A DNA stretch of 64,000 nucleotides from an uncultured Rhodospirillales bacterium (lineage in GTDB: Bacteria > Pseudomonadota > Alphaproteobacteria > ATCC43930 > CGMCC-115725): contig CAIKMD010000009.1 in assembly GCA_903828515.1 (NCBI GenBank), positions 1 to 64,000 of the forward strand, written 5' to 3'. The first letter of the stretch is position 1. The number at the start of each line of letters is the position of its first letter. Below are positions 1 to 8,386 of this stretch, piece after piece. The notes beneath the pieces are model-generated. The model worked only from the letters and a program-made list of their open reading frames with translations. It ran no database searches and was not told the DNA's origin. A program made the translations under genes and the position numbers.

Positions 1-113
1 GAGCCGCCGCCGGGCGCGGTCTGCGCGCTGGCGTTGGACAGACCGGCCAGAAGAGCAACGGCTGCCGTCAAGCTGCCGAGCGCGACCGTCCCTGTCAGGT
101 TTCGTGTTTGCAT
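1..113 (-). CDS. Secreted protein of unknown function, N-terminus only
   Basis: The gene runs off the left edge of the window, so only the first 37 residues are visible. They form a classic Sec signal peptide: a short basic start (MQTR), a hydrophobic run ending in VALLAGLSNASA, and a likely signal peptidase I site after ASA, followed by QTAPGGG. A GGGGGT Shine-Dalgarno-like stretch lies about 8 bases before the ATG on the minus strand. The mature protein is unseen, so no function can be given. The protein is probably periplasmic or exported. Confidence 0.7.
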   Translation of the reverse strand, partial: MQTRNLTGTVALGSLTAAVALLAGLSNASAQTAPGGG

Positions 114-516
114 TGGTTAGACCCCCAAAAGGATAATTTCCACGGACGTAGGGGCAAGCAAACCCCCTCCATCGGTAGTCAGATATAACTGTATACCTTA
201 GTCAACGTGATATTCGGACTTACGGTTGATAGCCAATTACTGTTGTATATATGCAACTATAAAAGGCACCGGCAAAACGCCCGCCGTTTGACCTCTAATC
301 AATTGATTTATCGAGAAATTTTTGATTTCCCGGAAGCCGGCGGGATCGGACGGCGGCGTGCGGCCACATTTTTTCGGCCGCCGGACACCCCGTGCCCGGC
401 GCGCACGGACATCGCCGGATAGGCCAAAACAGATTCGGAGTCGGCGCGCCTTTTTGGGCATCGGAATCGTCCGGCGATCCGCATTATCGTCACGCATCGT
501 CGAGGGAGGACAAGGC
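114..516. other. AT-rich divergent intergenic region
   Basis: This 403-base gap lies between a minus-strand secreted protein and a plus-strand methyltransferase. Bases 180-320 are much richer in A and T than the surroundings, as expected for promoters of divergent genes. I see no convincing gene in it. An open plus-strand frame extends upstream of the methyltransferase from 322, but it lacks a ribosome site and its residues look non-protein-like (many Arg and Pro). Confidence 0.5.
226..257 (+). promoter_or_regulatory. Possible promoter overlapped by a small palindrome
   Basis: TTGATA (226-231) and TATATG (248-253) are spaced 16 bases apart and could serve as -35 and -10 boxes toward the methyltransferase. 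The palindrome gttgtatatatgcaac (242-257, 14 of 16 positions symmetrical) covers the putative -10, a usual place for a repressor site. This is inferred from pattern only, in AT-rich DNA where such boxes arise easily. Confidence 0.2.
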
Positions 517-1326
517 ATGAACGCGACCTACGCCGGGCATTATCCGCTCGAGCACCGCGCCGGCGAGATCGAGCGTCTCGCCGTTCAGTCGCAAGCGATG
601 GCGCCCGACACGCTTGCCATGCTGGACCGGTTCGGGCCGATGGAGGGGTGGCGCTGCCTCGATATCGGCTGCGGACCGCGCGGCATCACCGATCTCCTGA
701 GTACGCGCGTGGGTCCCGCCGGCCGCGTGATCGGCCTCGACATGAACGAGGGCTTCCTCGATCACGCGCGACGCGACGCGCCCGCCAATGTCGAATTTCG
801 CTTGGGCGATGCCTATGGCTCCGACCTGGCCGACAACTCCTTCGATCTCGTCCACATGCGCTTCGTCGCCAGCACCGCCGGCGATCCCGAGCGGCTGATC
901 CTGGAAGCCACGCGACTGGCCCGGCGCGGCGGCATCGTCGCACTTCAAGAACCGGACGGCTCGACCCTCGATTGCTATCCGCCGCATCCGGCCTGGGACC
1001 GGCTCAAATCGTTGCTGCTGGCCGCGTTCGCGACTGTCGGCGCCGATCTCCAACTGGCCCGGCGGCTTTATTATGTGGTCCAGCAATCCGGCCTTACCGA
1101 TGTGCACTACCGCACCGCGCTGCTCGGCGTCCGCTCGATCGATCCGATGATCGATTATCTGCCGTCGACGGTCGAATCGCTGCGCGGAACGATCCTCGAA
1201 CGCGGGTTGATCGACGAAGCCGAACTCACCGCCGCGTTGGCAGCGTGCCGGCACCATCTGGCGCAGCCGGTCACCGCCTTCACCATGTACACGCTGGCGC
1301 AGGTCTGGGGCCGGAAGGCCGGGTAA
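517..1326 (+). CDS. Class I SAM-dependent methyltransferase
   Basis: The 269-residue protein has the Rossmann-type methyltransferase fold. Motif I, LDIGCGPRG, is near residue 46, followed by the acidic GLDMNEG strand that would bind the ribose of S-adenosylmethionine and a D-N-S-F-D motif (ADNSFDLVHMR) typical of UbiE/MenG-like enzymes. I chose the ATG at 517 because it is preceded by GAGGGAGGA and because the upstream part of the frame looks non-coding. The substrate cannot be told. It stands alone, opposite in direction to both neighbours. Confidence 0.85.
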   Translation: MNATYAGHYPLEHRAGEIERLAVQSQAMAPDTLAMLDRFGPMEGWRCLDIGCGPRGITDLLSTRVGPAGRVIGLDMNEGFLDHARRDAPANVEFRLGDAYGSDLADNSFDLVHMRFVASTAGDPERLILEATRLARRGGIVALQEPDGSTLDCYPPHPAWDRLKSLLLAAFATVGADLQLARRLYYVVQQSGLTDVHYRTALLGVRSIDPMIDYLPSTVESLRGTILERGLIDEAELTAALAACRHHLAQPVTAFTMYTLAQVWGRKAG

Positions 1327-1348
1327 CCGGGCCCGGCTTCGTACTGGA

Positions 1349-2119
1349 TTACGAAACCTGACGATCGCCGGGATCGTTCTCGAGGCAGCGGATCATGGTT
1401 TCGATGACCAGCCTGGTTTCGTTCGGGTCGCGCACCGCGATGGACGCAGCACCGGCTTGTTGCGCGGGATAGTCGTTACCGCCGGGAAAGAGCGCGTCGC
1501 CGACAAAAAGCATGTCTCGAATGGGGATACCGAGAAGTTCCTGTAGCTTTCTGACGCCATAGCCCTTGTCGATGCCCGGCCGGGTGATGTCGATCGACGT
1601 CGAGCCGCCGAGTTGAATGGAAAATCCGGGGATCAGCGGCGCGAGTGTCTCTTGTATCTTCTTGCGCTTCGCAAAATCGGGGTCCCATTTCTTTTTTTCC
1701 GCGAGCGGCGCTTCCTGGCCGAGCGCCGAAAATGTCAGCTGACTGCCCCGGTCTTCAATCAGGTCTCCCCAATGCCGCGCGGCTTCAAATCCGGAAAGCG
1801 CGAGAGCTTTGTTCAGGGCAGCGACGATCGATTTTTTCTCGTCGCTGCTGAAGTCTTCCGAATAGAGACTTCGCCAGGTTCCGTCGTAGCGATAGAACTT
1901 GGTGCCGCAGGTCGGCAAAATCGAAAGATTCGCGAGCCGCCCATCCTGGGGCAGATGAGACAGCACCTGTTTCTCGAATTGCGGCCACGCGCCGCCCGAG
2001 ATCATGGCGACTTTGACGATCTCCAGCAGACGCACCAAAAGCGCCGCCATCGCCGCGTCGAGCGGCAATTTGCTTTCGGCAAGCGTGCCGTCGAGGTCGA
2101 AGATGATCAGTTTTTTCAT
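1349..2119 (-). CDS. HAD-superfamily phosphatase, subfamily IIB
   Basis: The 256-residue protein begins MKKLIIFDLDGTLAES, the HAD motif I with the nucleophile Asp and the acid/base Asp two residues on. MISGG is motif II, and near the C-terminus IDKGYGV (Lys of motif III) and LFVGDALFPGGNDYP (motif IV, acidic metal ligands) follow. The IIB cap and phosphomannomutase/Cof-like layout suggest a sugar-phosphate phosphatase or mutase. The substrate is not determined. The start at 2119 is chosen over an upstream one at 2221 because motif I normally lies at the very N-terminus. Confidence 0.8.
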   Translation of the reverse strand: MKKLIIFDLDGTLAESKLPLDAAMAALLVRLLEIVKVAMISGGAWPQFEKQVLSHLPQDGRLANLSILPTCGTKFYRYDGTWRSLYSEDFSSDEKKSIVAALNKALALSGFEAARHWGDLIEDRGSQLTFSALGQEAPLAEKKKWDPDFAKRKKIQETLAPLIPGFSIQLGGSTSIDITRPGIDKGYGVRKLQELLGIPIRDMLFVGDALFPGGNDYPAQQAGAASIAVRDPNETRLVIETMIRCLENDPGDRQVS

Positions 2120-2338
2120 GGCTACCTGGGAGCATCGCTCTGCACGTCGGGAGATAGAGTAGGTTTCAGCGAAAATGCGGAGGTAGCCCCGGAAACTACC
2201 CAGAGTCTCGAACGTCTCCACGACGCCAAGAAAAACAGCGCCGGACAGGAGGCGGGTGTCTAGACACGGCAGAGGCGTAACCGGACTGTGTAACCAGCCC
2301 GGATTCGCACCGCCTCAGTGTCGGATTTTAGGAGAAAC

Positions 2339-2414
2339 TGGTGGAGCCGACCGGGATCGAACCGGTGACCTCGACATTGCGAACGTCGCGCTCTCCCAAC
2401 TGAGCTACGGCCCC
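2339..2414 (-). tRNA. tRNA-Ala (anticodon CGC)
   Basis: A full cloverleaf can be drawn on the minus strand. The 7-bp acceptor stem starts GGGGCCG, the D arm is GCTC..GAGC, the anticodon stem encloses the loop TTCGCAA with anticodon CGC (2379-2381), and the T stem ACCGG/CCGGT encloses TTCGATC. The discriminator is A and the CCA end is encoded (2339-2341). CGC reads the Ala codon GCG, common in this GC-rich genome. Confidence 0.95.
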
Positions 2415-2533
2415 AAGTTTCGGGCGCGGATCATGTCGGCACGGCGGCCCGGCGTCAAGAACCCCTCCTCGCCTTGCGCCCCCCAAAACCGGCAGCTAGG
2501 CTCGCTTTGCGATCGTTGACGGGGTCTTTTTCC

Positions 2534-2839
2534 ATGGGTGGGTTCATCGTACCGGTCATCGAGGTGGTCATCGCCATCCTCGACATCTATTGGTGGCTGG
2601 TCATCATCCAGGCCGTCGCCAGTTGGCTGATCGCCTTCAACATCGTCAATACCGATAACCGCACGGTCGCGATGCTGCTCGATTTCCTCTATCGGGCCAC
2701 CGAGCCGGCCCTGCGGCCGATCCGCCAGTTCATCCCCTCGTTCAACGGGCTGGACATGTCGCCGATCGTCCTGCTGCTGGTGATCTGGTTCGCCCGCATG
2801 GAACTGCAGCAGCTCGCCTTCTATTTCTTTGCCCACTGA
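2534..2839 (+). CDS. YggT family integral membrane protein
   Basis: The 101-residue protein has two hydrophobic segments, one spanning about residues 5-35 (VPVIEVVIAILDIYWWLVII) and one near the C-terminus. Between them is the family's P-x-R-x-x-P-like stretch, here ALRPIRQFIPSFNGLDMSPI, followed by VLLLVIW. YggT proteins are small inner-membrane proteins of uncertain role, linked to cell envelope or osmotic functions. The gene precedes folD by about 50 bases in the same direction, so the two may be co-transcribed. The ATG at 2534 is chosen because the upstream frame crosses into the tRNA leader region. Confidence 0.85.
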   Translation: MGGFIVPVIEVVIAILDIYWWLVIIQAVASWLIAFNIVNTDNRTVAMLLDFLYRATEPALRPIRQFIPSFNGLDMSPIVLLLVIWFARMELQQLAFYFFAH

Positions 2840-2889
2840 GCTAGGGCTCGCGGCGGCGATCCGGCCCTCCTCGCGCGGCGATTGATGCA

Positions 2890-3777
2890 TTGACCGAGAC
2901 CAGACTGATCGACGGCAAGGCGCGGGCGGCAAGGCTGCGCGCCGATGTGGCCGCGGCGGCGGTGGCGCTGAAAGGCAGCGCCGGCGTGGTCCCCGGCCTT
3001 TGCGCCGTGCTGGTCGGCGAGGACCCGGTGAGCCAGGTCTATATCCGCAGCAAGGGCAAGGCGACAGCCGAGGCCGGCCTCGCCGGGTTCGAGGAAAAGC
3101 TTCCCGCATCAGCCAGCGAGGCCGAATTGCTGGCGGTGATCGCGCGGCTCAATGCCGACGAGCGGATCGACGGGATTCTGGTCCAGCTTCCCCTGCCGCC
3201 GCAGATCGATCCGCAGCGCGTCATCGCGGCGATCGACCCGCGCAAGGATGTCGACGGGTTTCATGCCGAGAGCAACGGTCTCCTGTGGAACGGCGGCCAG
3301 TCGCTGGTGCCGTGCACGCCCTATGGCTGCCTGTTGCTGATCCGCGAGGCGATGCCCGACCGCGCCGGCGCCGAGGCGGTGGTGCTCGGGCGCTCCAACA
3401 TCGTCGGCAAGCCGATGGCCGGACTTTTGCTGGCGGAAAACTGCACCGTGACAATCGCGCATTCGCGCAGCCGCGATCTTCCGGCGATCGCGCGCCGCGC
3501 TGACATCTTGGTCGCCGCGGTCGGCCAGCCCGAGATGGTGCGCGGCGACTGGATCAAGCCGGGCGCGGTGGTGATCGATGTCGGGGTCAATCGCCGAACG
3601 GCGCCCGACGGCAAGAGCGTGCTGGTCGGCGACGTCGCCTTCGCCGAGGCTCAAGGCATCGCCGGCGCGATCACGCCGGTGCCGGGCGGCGTCGGTCCGA
3701 TGACCATCGCGTGTCTCTTGCGCAACACGCTGATCGCCGCCTGCCGGCGACGCGGATTGGCCGAACCGGATCTCTAA
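2890..3777 (+). CDS. folD: Bifunctional methylenetetrahydrofolate dehydrogenase/cyclohydrolase
   Basis: FolD interconverts 5,10-methylene-, methenyl- and 10-formyl-tetrahydrofolate using NADP+, supplying one-carbon units in the cytoplasm. The 295-residue protein matches the usual length. Visible signatures are [11 protein letters not shown] with the catalytic Tyr51 and Lys55, [18 protein letters not shown], the nucleotide-binding [13 protein letters not shown], and the C-terminal [10 protein letters not shown]. The start appears to be TTG at 2890, because the nearby ATG at 2885 is in another frame and stops at once. Confidence 0.95.
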   Translation: MTETRLIDGKARAARLRADVAAAAVALKGSAGVVPGLCAVLVGEDPVSQVYIRSKGKATAEAGLAGFEEKLPASASEAELLAVIARLNADERIDGILVQLPLPPQIDPQRVIAAIDPRKDVDGFHAESNGLLWNGGQSLVPCTPYGCLLLIREAMPDRAGAEAVVLGRSNIVGKPMAGLLLAENCTVTIAHSRSRDLPAIARRADILVAAVGQPEMVRGDWIKPGAVVIDVGVNRRTAPDGKSVLVGDVAFAEAQGIAGAITPVPGGVGPMTIACLLRNTLIAACRRRGLAEPDL

Positions 3778-3780
3778 ATA

Positions 3781-3815
3781 AAAAAAAGAGGCGATGCCGT
3801 TGGTACGGCATCGCC
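3781..3815 (-). terminator. Rho-independent terminator (distal of a tandem pair)
   Basis: An 11-bp perfect stem (ggcgatgccgt / acggcatcgcc, 3790-3815) has a 4-base loop. Read on the minus strand it is followed by TCTTTTTTT. It lies downstream of the OmpA-like lipoprotein gene, as the second of two terminators. Confidence 0.8.
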
Positions 3816-3820
3816 GGCAA

Positions 3821-3856
3821 AAAAGAAAGGGCGGTGCCGCTTTCGCGACACCGCCC
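3821..3856 (-). terminator. Rho-independent terminator (proximal of a tandem pair)
   Basis: An 8-bp GC stem (gggcggtg at 3829-3836 with caccgccc at 3849-3856) extends inward through a few more pairs. On the minus strand it is followed by TTTCTTTTTT. It sits about 25 bases after the stop of the OmpA-like gene. Two strong terminators in a row suggest a highly expressed transcript. Confidence 0.75.
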
Positions 3857-3878
3857 AGGGCCTCCCGCAACGAAGGTT

Positions 3879-4805
3879 CTACTGCAGCGTCACTTCGACG
3901 ACGCGGTTACGCGGCTCGCGCACGCCCTGCGCGGTCGGGACCGGCGGCTGACGCAGGCCGACCCAGCTCTCGTCCACGCGGGCCGGATCGATTCCATCGG
4001 CGCGCAGGATCGCTTTCACCGTGTCGGCACGGCGATGCGACAGCGACATGTTGTAGGGATCGGTACCGGTGAGATCGGCCTTGCCGACGAGGCGCAACTT
4101 GATCGACGGATTAGCCTTAGCGGCCGCCGCGACCGAGTCCACCACCTGGCGACCTTCCGGCGTCAGGTTCGAGCGATCGAACTCGAAATAGACGTTGTAC
4201 TCATGCGCCCCACCCGGTGCCGCCGCGACCGGACGGCCATCGAGCGCGGTTTCCAGCGCGGTGATGCTCGTCACGTAATCCTTGTGACAGGCGCCGTCGA
4301 ACTCTTTCACCCAATCGCCTTCGGTGCGTTCGAGCCAGCAATCGTAAGCGACCTGCGCGCGCGACGCGAGGCCGGGGAAGCGGTCGCGACCGCCGCGATC
4401 GAGATCGTTGACCAGACGCACGCGCTGCGCCGCCATCTGGGTGCGGAAGCCGTAGGGAACCTCGAGCGGGATCGCCCAGTTCGAATTGTCTTCCGGCGGC
4501 ACGATCTGGCCGCTTTGGGCGGCCAGGCCCTTGCGCGCGAAATAATCGACGTCGGCCCAGTCGCCCGACATCTGATGGCCGGAATGCGCGAGCAGGTCGG
4601 CGAGACCCGCGTAGTCATGCGAGGTTTGCTGAATGAAATTGCCGCCGGCCGGCGGCGCGCCGGCATCGACCTTCGGGTGGTTGAGCGGCTCGGTCATGAA
4701 GTTGCCGTGGATCGGCGGCTGATAGGACCAGTTCGAACAGCTCGCGAGCAGCAAGGCGCTGCCGATGGCTGCCGCGCCGGACAAGAGGGTATTACGTCGG
4801 GACAT
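3879..4805 (-). CDS. OmpA-family outer-membrane lipoprotein
   Basis: The 308-residue protein starts with a lipoprotein signal (ALLLASC, lipid-modified Cys23). Its last third (about residues 200-305) is an OmpA/Pal-like peptidoglycan-binding domain: YFEFDRSNLTPEGRQVV, then LRLVGKADLTGTDPYNMSLS with the conserved Asp, and HRRADTVKAIL. The central part (VPYGFRTQMAAQRVRL, EGDWVKEFDGACHKDY) is of an alphaproteobacterial type without known function. It probably links the outer membrane to the cell wall. An AGGAGA ribosome site precedes the ATG, and tandem terminators follow the gene. Confidence 0.85.
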   Translation of the reverse strand: MSRRNTLLSGAAAIGSALLLASCSNWSYQPPIHGNFMTEPLNHPKVDAGAPPAGGNFIQQTSHDYAGLADLLAHSGHQMSGDWADVDYFARKGLAAQSGQIVPPEDNSNWAIPLEVPYGFRTQMAAQRVRLVNDLDRGGRDRFPGLASRAQVAYDCWLERTEGDWVKEFDGACHKDYVTSITALETALDGRPVAAAPGGAHEYNVYFEFDRSNLTPEGRQVVDSVAAAAKANPSIKLRLVGKADLTGTDPYNMSLSHRRADTVKAILRADGIDPARVDESWVGLRQPPVPTAQGVREPRNRVVEVTLQ

Positions 4806-4864
4806 AAGGCTTCTCCTGGTTCAAAAATGTCAGTCCTCGAGTCGATTGGCGCGAGGCAAGCTGC

Positions 4865-4894
4865 CGGGGTCCCGGTCAATCGACCGGGACCCCG
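4865..4894. repeat. Perfect 13-bp hairpin between two lipoprotein genes
   Basis: Arms cggggtcccggtc (4865-4877) and its exact complement (4882-4894) leave a 4-base loop. It lies just downstream of the glycine-zipper gene and upstream of the OmpA-like gene, both on the minus strand. No T-run follows on either strand, so it is not a standard terminator. It could stabilise mRNA ends or lower read-through. Confidence 0.6.
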
Positions 4895-4913
4895 TATCAA
4901 CGCTGGATGTGCG

Positions 4914-5159
4914 TTAGCGTTCCCAGACCGGACGGCCGAGATCGACCTGCGAGGGTGAGGTCGCCGCACCGGCGATGGCGCCGGCGCCCGCACCGATCGC
5001 CGCACCGGCGAGCGGTGCGCCGACCAGCGCGCCGATCACGGCACCACCGGCCGCGCCGATACCGGCGCCCGAAAGACCACGATCACCCACGGTGTTGCCG
5101 CACCCCGCGAGAGCGATCGCGCCGGCAAAGACCAGAGGAATTGCAATGCGCGTGTTCAT
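4914..5159 (-). CDS. Glycine-zipper lipoprotein
   Basis: The 81-residue protein has a lipobox IALAGC (Cys20) and then a stretch of about 45 residues almost entirely Gly and Ala in the G-x-x-x-G pattern (GAGIGAAGGAVIGALVGAPL and on). This pattern marks the glycine-zipper family of envelope lipoproteins related to SlyB/YmgG, which pack against other helices in membranes. A strong AGGAGAAAGGA ribosome site precedes the ATG. With the next gene it makes a pair of envelope lipoproteins on one strand, separated by a hairpin. Confidence 0.8.
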   Translation of the reverse strand: MNTRIAIPLVFAGAIALAGCGNTVGDRGLSGAGIGAAGGAVIGALVGAPLAGAAIGAGAGAIAGAATSPSQVDLGRPVWER

Positions 5160-5281
5160 AATCAGATCCTTTCTCCTCAGTGGATGACGAGGGAAAATGA
5201 TCTGAATTCAATGTGGCCGGAAAACGGCGGGACCGGGGAATTTTCGCCCCTAGTCCGTGACCTTACCGTGACGAAACCGTA

Positions 5282-6490
5282 CTATTTTCGGGCGCTTTTC
5301 GCCAAACGCAGCCGTAACGCATTGAGTTTGATGAAGCCTTCGGCGTCGCGCTGATTGTAGACCTGATCGGCCTCGAACGTGACGTGGGCCAGGCTGTAAA
5401 GCGACTTCGGCGATTTGCGCCCGACGACGCTCGCCGTGCCTTTATAGAGTTTCAGGCGCACCGTGCCCTCGACGTGCTCCTGGCTCTTGTCGATCAAGGC
5501 CTGCAGCATCTCGCGCTCGGGCGAGAACCAGAAACCGTTATAAATGAGCTCGGCATAGCGCGGCATGATCTCGTCCTTGAGATGCGCCGCGCCGCGATCG
5601 AGGGTGAGACTCTCGATGCCGCGATGCGCGGCATAAAGGATCGTGCCGCCCGGCGTCTCATAGACGCCGCGTGACTTCATGCCGACGAAACGATTCTCGA
5701 CCAGGTCGAGCCGGCCGATGCCGTGCTTGCCGCCGAGTTCGTTGAGCTTCGTGAGCAGCGAAGCCGGCGATAGTTTCACGCCGTTCACCGCGATGGCGTC
5801 GCCGCGCGCGAATTCGATCTCGACATATTCGGCCTTGTCGGGCGCCTGCTCGGGATTGACCGAGCGGCTATAAACCATCTCGTCGGGCTCGACCCACGGA
5901 TCCTCGAGCATCTTTCCTTCGGCCGAGATGTGCAGAAGATTCGCGTCGGTCGAGAACGGCGCCTCGCCGCGCTTGTCCTTGGCGATCGGAATCTGATGCT
6001 TCTCGGCGTATTCGATCAGCTTGGTGCGCGAATCGAGTTTCCATTCGCGCCAGGGTGCGATCACCTTGATGTCGGGCTTCAGCGCGTAATAGGCGATCTC
6101 GAAACGGACCTGGTCGTTGCCCTTGCCGGTGGCGCCATGGGCGACCGCGTCGGCACCGACCTCGTTGGCGATCTCGATCTGGCGCTTGGCGATCAGCGGC
6201 CGCGCGATCGAGGTGCCGAGCAGGTATTGGCCCTCATAGAGGGCGTTGGCGCGGAACATCGGGAAGACGAAGTCGCGCACGAATTCCTCGCGCAGATCGT
6301 CGATGAAGATCTGCTTCACCCCCATCTGCTCGGCCTTTTTGCGCGCCGGCGCGAGTTCCTCGCCCTGGCCGATATCGGCGGTGAAGGTCACCACCTCGCA
6401 GCCATAGGTTTCCTGCAGCCAGCGCAGGATCACCGACGTATCGAGCCCGCCCGAATAGGCGAGAACGACCTTCTTCACGTCACCGCTCAT
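5282..6490 (-). CDS. argG: Argininosuccinate synthase
   Basis: ArgG joins citrulline and aspartate using ATP in arginine synthesis. The 402-residue protein has the N-type PP-loop [11 protein letters not shown] at residues 9-19, then [17 protein letters not shown] and the citrulline-site block [18 protein letters not shown]. The start at 6490 is chosen because it follows an AAAGGTCG ribosome site and puts the PP-loop at the usual distance from the N-terminus. The gene stands alone, divergent from the arsC-like gene. Confidence 0.96.
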   Translation of the reverse strand: MSGDVKKVVLAYSGGLDTSVILRWLQETYGCEVVTFTADIGQGEELAPARKKAEQMGVKQIFIDDLREEFVRDFVFPMFRANALYEGQYLLGTSIARPLIAKRQIEIANEVGADAVAHGATGKGNDQVRFEIAYYALKPDIKVIAPWREWKLDSRTKLIEYAEKHQIPIAKDKRGEAPFSTDANLLHISAEGKMLEDPWVEPDEMVYSRSVNPEQAPDKAEYVEIEFARGDAIAVNGVKLSPASLLTKLNELGGKHGIGRLDLVENRFVGMKSRGVYETPGGTILYAAHRGIESLTLDRGAAHLKDEIMPRYAELIYNGFWFSPEREMLQALIDKSQEHVEGTVRLKLYKGTASVVGRKSPKSLYSLAHVTFEADQVYNQRDAEGFIKLNALRLRLAKSARK

Positions 6491-6573
6491 CGAGCGACCT
6501 TTCTTCACAATGCGCGCGGGGCTTACCATGGCGGGCGCCCCGCCTCAAGGCGCCCCAGCGAAAGGCCCCATCC

Positions 6574-6915
6574 ATGCCCGTTGTTCTCTATCACAATCCG
6601 CGCTGCCGCACCTCGCGCACTGCCCTCGCCCTCCTGCAAAAGCGCGGAATCGAGCCGCAGATCGTCGAATATCTGAAGACCCCGCCCTCGGTCGCCGAAC
6701 TGACGCGGATATTGAAGCTCCTCAAACTGAGCCCCCGCGCGTTGCTGCGCCCCAAGGAGGCGAAAGAAGCCGGCCTGACCAAGCCCGGCCTCAGCGACAA
6801 CCAGATCATCGCCGGCATGGTGAAGCATCCGATCGCGATCGAGCGCCCGATCGCGCTCAACGGCGGCCGCGCCGCCTTGGGCCGCCCGGCCGAGAAGGTC
6901 CTGACGGTTCTTTGA
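6574..6915 (+). CDS. ArsC-family (glutaredoxin-linked) arsenate reductase-like protein
   Basis: The 113-residue protein begins VVLYHNPRCRTSRTAL, the ArsC motif N-P-x-C-x-x-S-R with the catalytic Cys11, and ends with RPIALNGGRAALGRPAEKVL, the family's substrate arginine region. ArsC enzymes reduce arsenate using glutathione and glutaredoxin. Many chromosomal copies without other ars genes, like this one, have unproven substrates. No arsenite pump or arsR gene is nearby. An AAAGG site precedes the ATG. Confidence 0.85.
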   Translation: MPVVLYHNPRCRTSRTALALLQKRGIEPQIVEYLKTPPSVAELTRILKLLKLSPRALLRPKEAKEAGLTKPGLSDNQIIAGMVKHPIAIERPIALNGGRAALGRPAEKVLTVL

Positions 6916-6933
6916 AGTATTCGTGCCGCCGTT

Positions 6934-6979
6934 ATTAACCTTAACAGTAATAATCATGATTAATACTGATAAGGTTAAT
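6934..6979. promoter_or_regulatory. 46-bp near-perfect palindrome upstream of the wec operon
   Basis: The two 23-base halves are complementary at 21 positions, centred on the CATG at 6955-6958. The outer parts read ttaacctta and taaggttaa, and the centre is taatcatgatta. It sits in the only markedly AT-rich stretch of this area, 140-190 bases before the glycosyltransferase start and just after arsC. The symmetry and position suggest a binding site for a dimeric or tetrameric regulator of the glycosyltransferase-wecB-wecC operon. No T-run follows, so it is not a standard terminator. Confidence 0.5.
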
Positions 6980-7120
6980 GAAATTACCAACAAATACTAA
7001 CGAAACATCAAGTTTTATTTGACTTCGATCGGAAACCGGCCTATTGGTAACGGATAAACACGGCCTGGGCGAAGCAAGCCCTTGGTGGGAAAGGAAAAGC
7101 GCGAACCAAAAGGGTTAATG

Positions 7121-8386
7121 ATGACCGGTTCGTCGCTCAAAGTTCTTCACGTCTTCGATCACTCGGTTCCGCTACAGAGCGGCTACAGCTTTCGCAGCCT
7201 CGCGCTCCTCGATGCGCAGCGCCGGCTCGGCTGGGACACCATCCACCTCACCACCCCGAAACACACCATGCCCGGTTCCACCGTCGAGGAAGTCGATGGC
7301 AAGAGCTTCTATCGCACCAAGCCGGTGTCGCCGGCGCTCGCGGCCCTGCCCGCCATCGGCGAAGTCGCGCTGATCCGCGCCACCGCGCAGCGCATCTGCC
7401 GCATCGCGTCCTACGAGAAGCCCGACCTCATTCACGCCCATTCGCCGATGCTCAACGCGCTCGCAGCCCAATGGGCCGCGCGCAAGCTCGACATTCCCGT
7501 GGTCTATGAAGTGCGCGCCTTCTGGGAAGACGCGGCCGTCGGCAACGGCAACGGCACCGAAGGCGATGCCCGCTACCGCGCGACCAAAATGCTGGAGACC
7601 ATGGCGTTCCGCCGCGCCGATGCGATCGTCACGATCTGCGAAGGCCTGCGCGCCGACATCGCCGGCCGCGGCATCGACGCCGAAAAAATCAGCGTCGTCC
7701 CGAACGGCGTCGATCTCGAACAATTTTCCTATCGCCGCCAGGCTTGCGACGAACTCCGCGCCGCGCACGGGCTTCAGGGCAAGACCGTGCTCGGCTTCCT
7801 CGGCTCGTTCTATCCCTATGAAGGTCTCGACATCCTGCTCGACGCGCTCGCCATGCTGCGCAAGGACCGTCCCGATATCGCCCTCGTGCTCGCCGGCGGC
7901 GGTCCCGCCGAAGAGGCGCTGAAGACACAAGCCATGCGCCTCGGCCTCGACGACGCGGTGGTCTTTGCCGGCCGCGTGCCCCACGAGCGCATCGGCAACT
8001 ATTACGACCTGATCGATCTCTTCGTCTTTCCGCGCCGCGCCATGCGCCTGACCGAAACCGTCACCCCGTTGAAGCCGCTCGAGGCGATGGCGCGCGGCTG
8101 CATCGTGCTGGCCTCCGATGTCGGCGGCCACCGCGAACTGGTCCGCGACGGCGAAACCGGCCTGCTCTTCCCGGCCGACGACGCCACCGCCCTGGTCGAT
8201 TCGATCCGCGTGGCCTTGAAGCGCCAGATGCAATGGCCCGCGATGCGCCGCACCGCGCGCGATTTCGTCGAGCGCGAACGCAGCTGGGACCACTCGGCCC
8301 AGGGTTACATCCCGGCCTATTCGCGCGCCCTCGGCCGCCCGGTCGTCACCAAATCCCGCGCCATGGCGGCGGGAGAATGCGCGTGA
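7121..8386 (+). CDS. Exosortase A-associated family 4 glycosyltransferase
   Basis: The 421-residue protein starts [20 protein letters not shown], a beginning characteristic of the glycosyltransferases found with PEP-CTERM/exosortase A systems. It has the GT-B fold, with [11 protein letters not shown] in the N-domain and [24 protein letters not shown] and [20 protein letters not shown] in the C-domain nucleotide-sugar site. It would add a sugar to a lipid-linked chain at the inner face of the membrane. The ATG at 7121 lies 6 bases after AAAAGGG; an adjacent ATG at 7118 is possible. Its 3' end overlaps wecB by 10 bases. Confidence 0.85.
   Translation: MTGSSLKVLHVFDHSVPLQSGYSFRSLALLDAQRRLGWDTIHLTTPKHTMPGSTVEEVDGKSFYRTKPVSPALAALPAIGEVALIRATAQRICRIASYEKPDLIHAHSPMLNALAAQWAARKLDIPVVYEVRAFWEDAAVGNGNGTEGDARYRATKMLETMAFRRADAIVTICEGLRADIAGRGIDAEKISVVPNGVDLEQFSYRRQACDELRAAHGLQGKTVLGFLGSFYPYEGLDILLDALAMLRKDRPDIALVLAGGGPAEEALKTQAMRLGLDDAVVFAGRVPHERIGNYYDLIDLFVFPRRAMRLTETVTPLKPLEAMARGCIVLASDVGGHRELVRDGETGLLFPADDATALVDSIRVALKRQMQWPAMRRTARDFVERERSWDHSAQGYIPAYSRALGRPVVTKSRAMAAGECA

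Noticed and set aside
2339-2414. tRNA-Ala as a possible integration site
   Set aside because: No integrase and no repeated tRNA 3' end was found nearby; adjacent genes are housekeeping.
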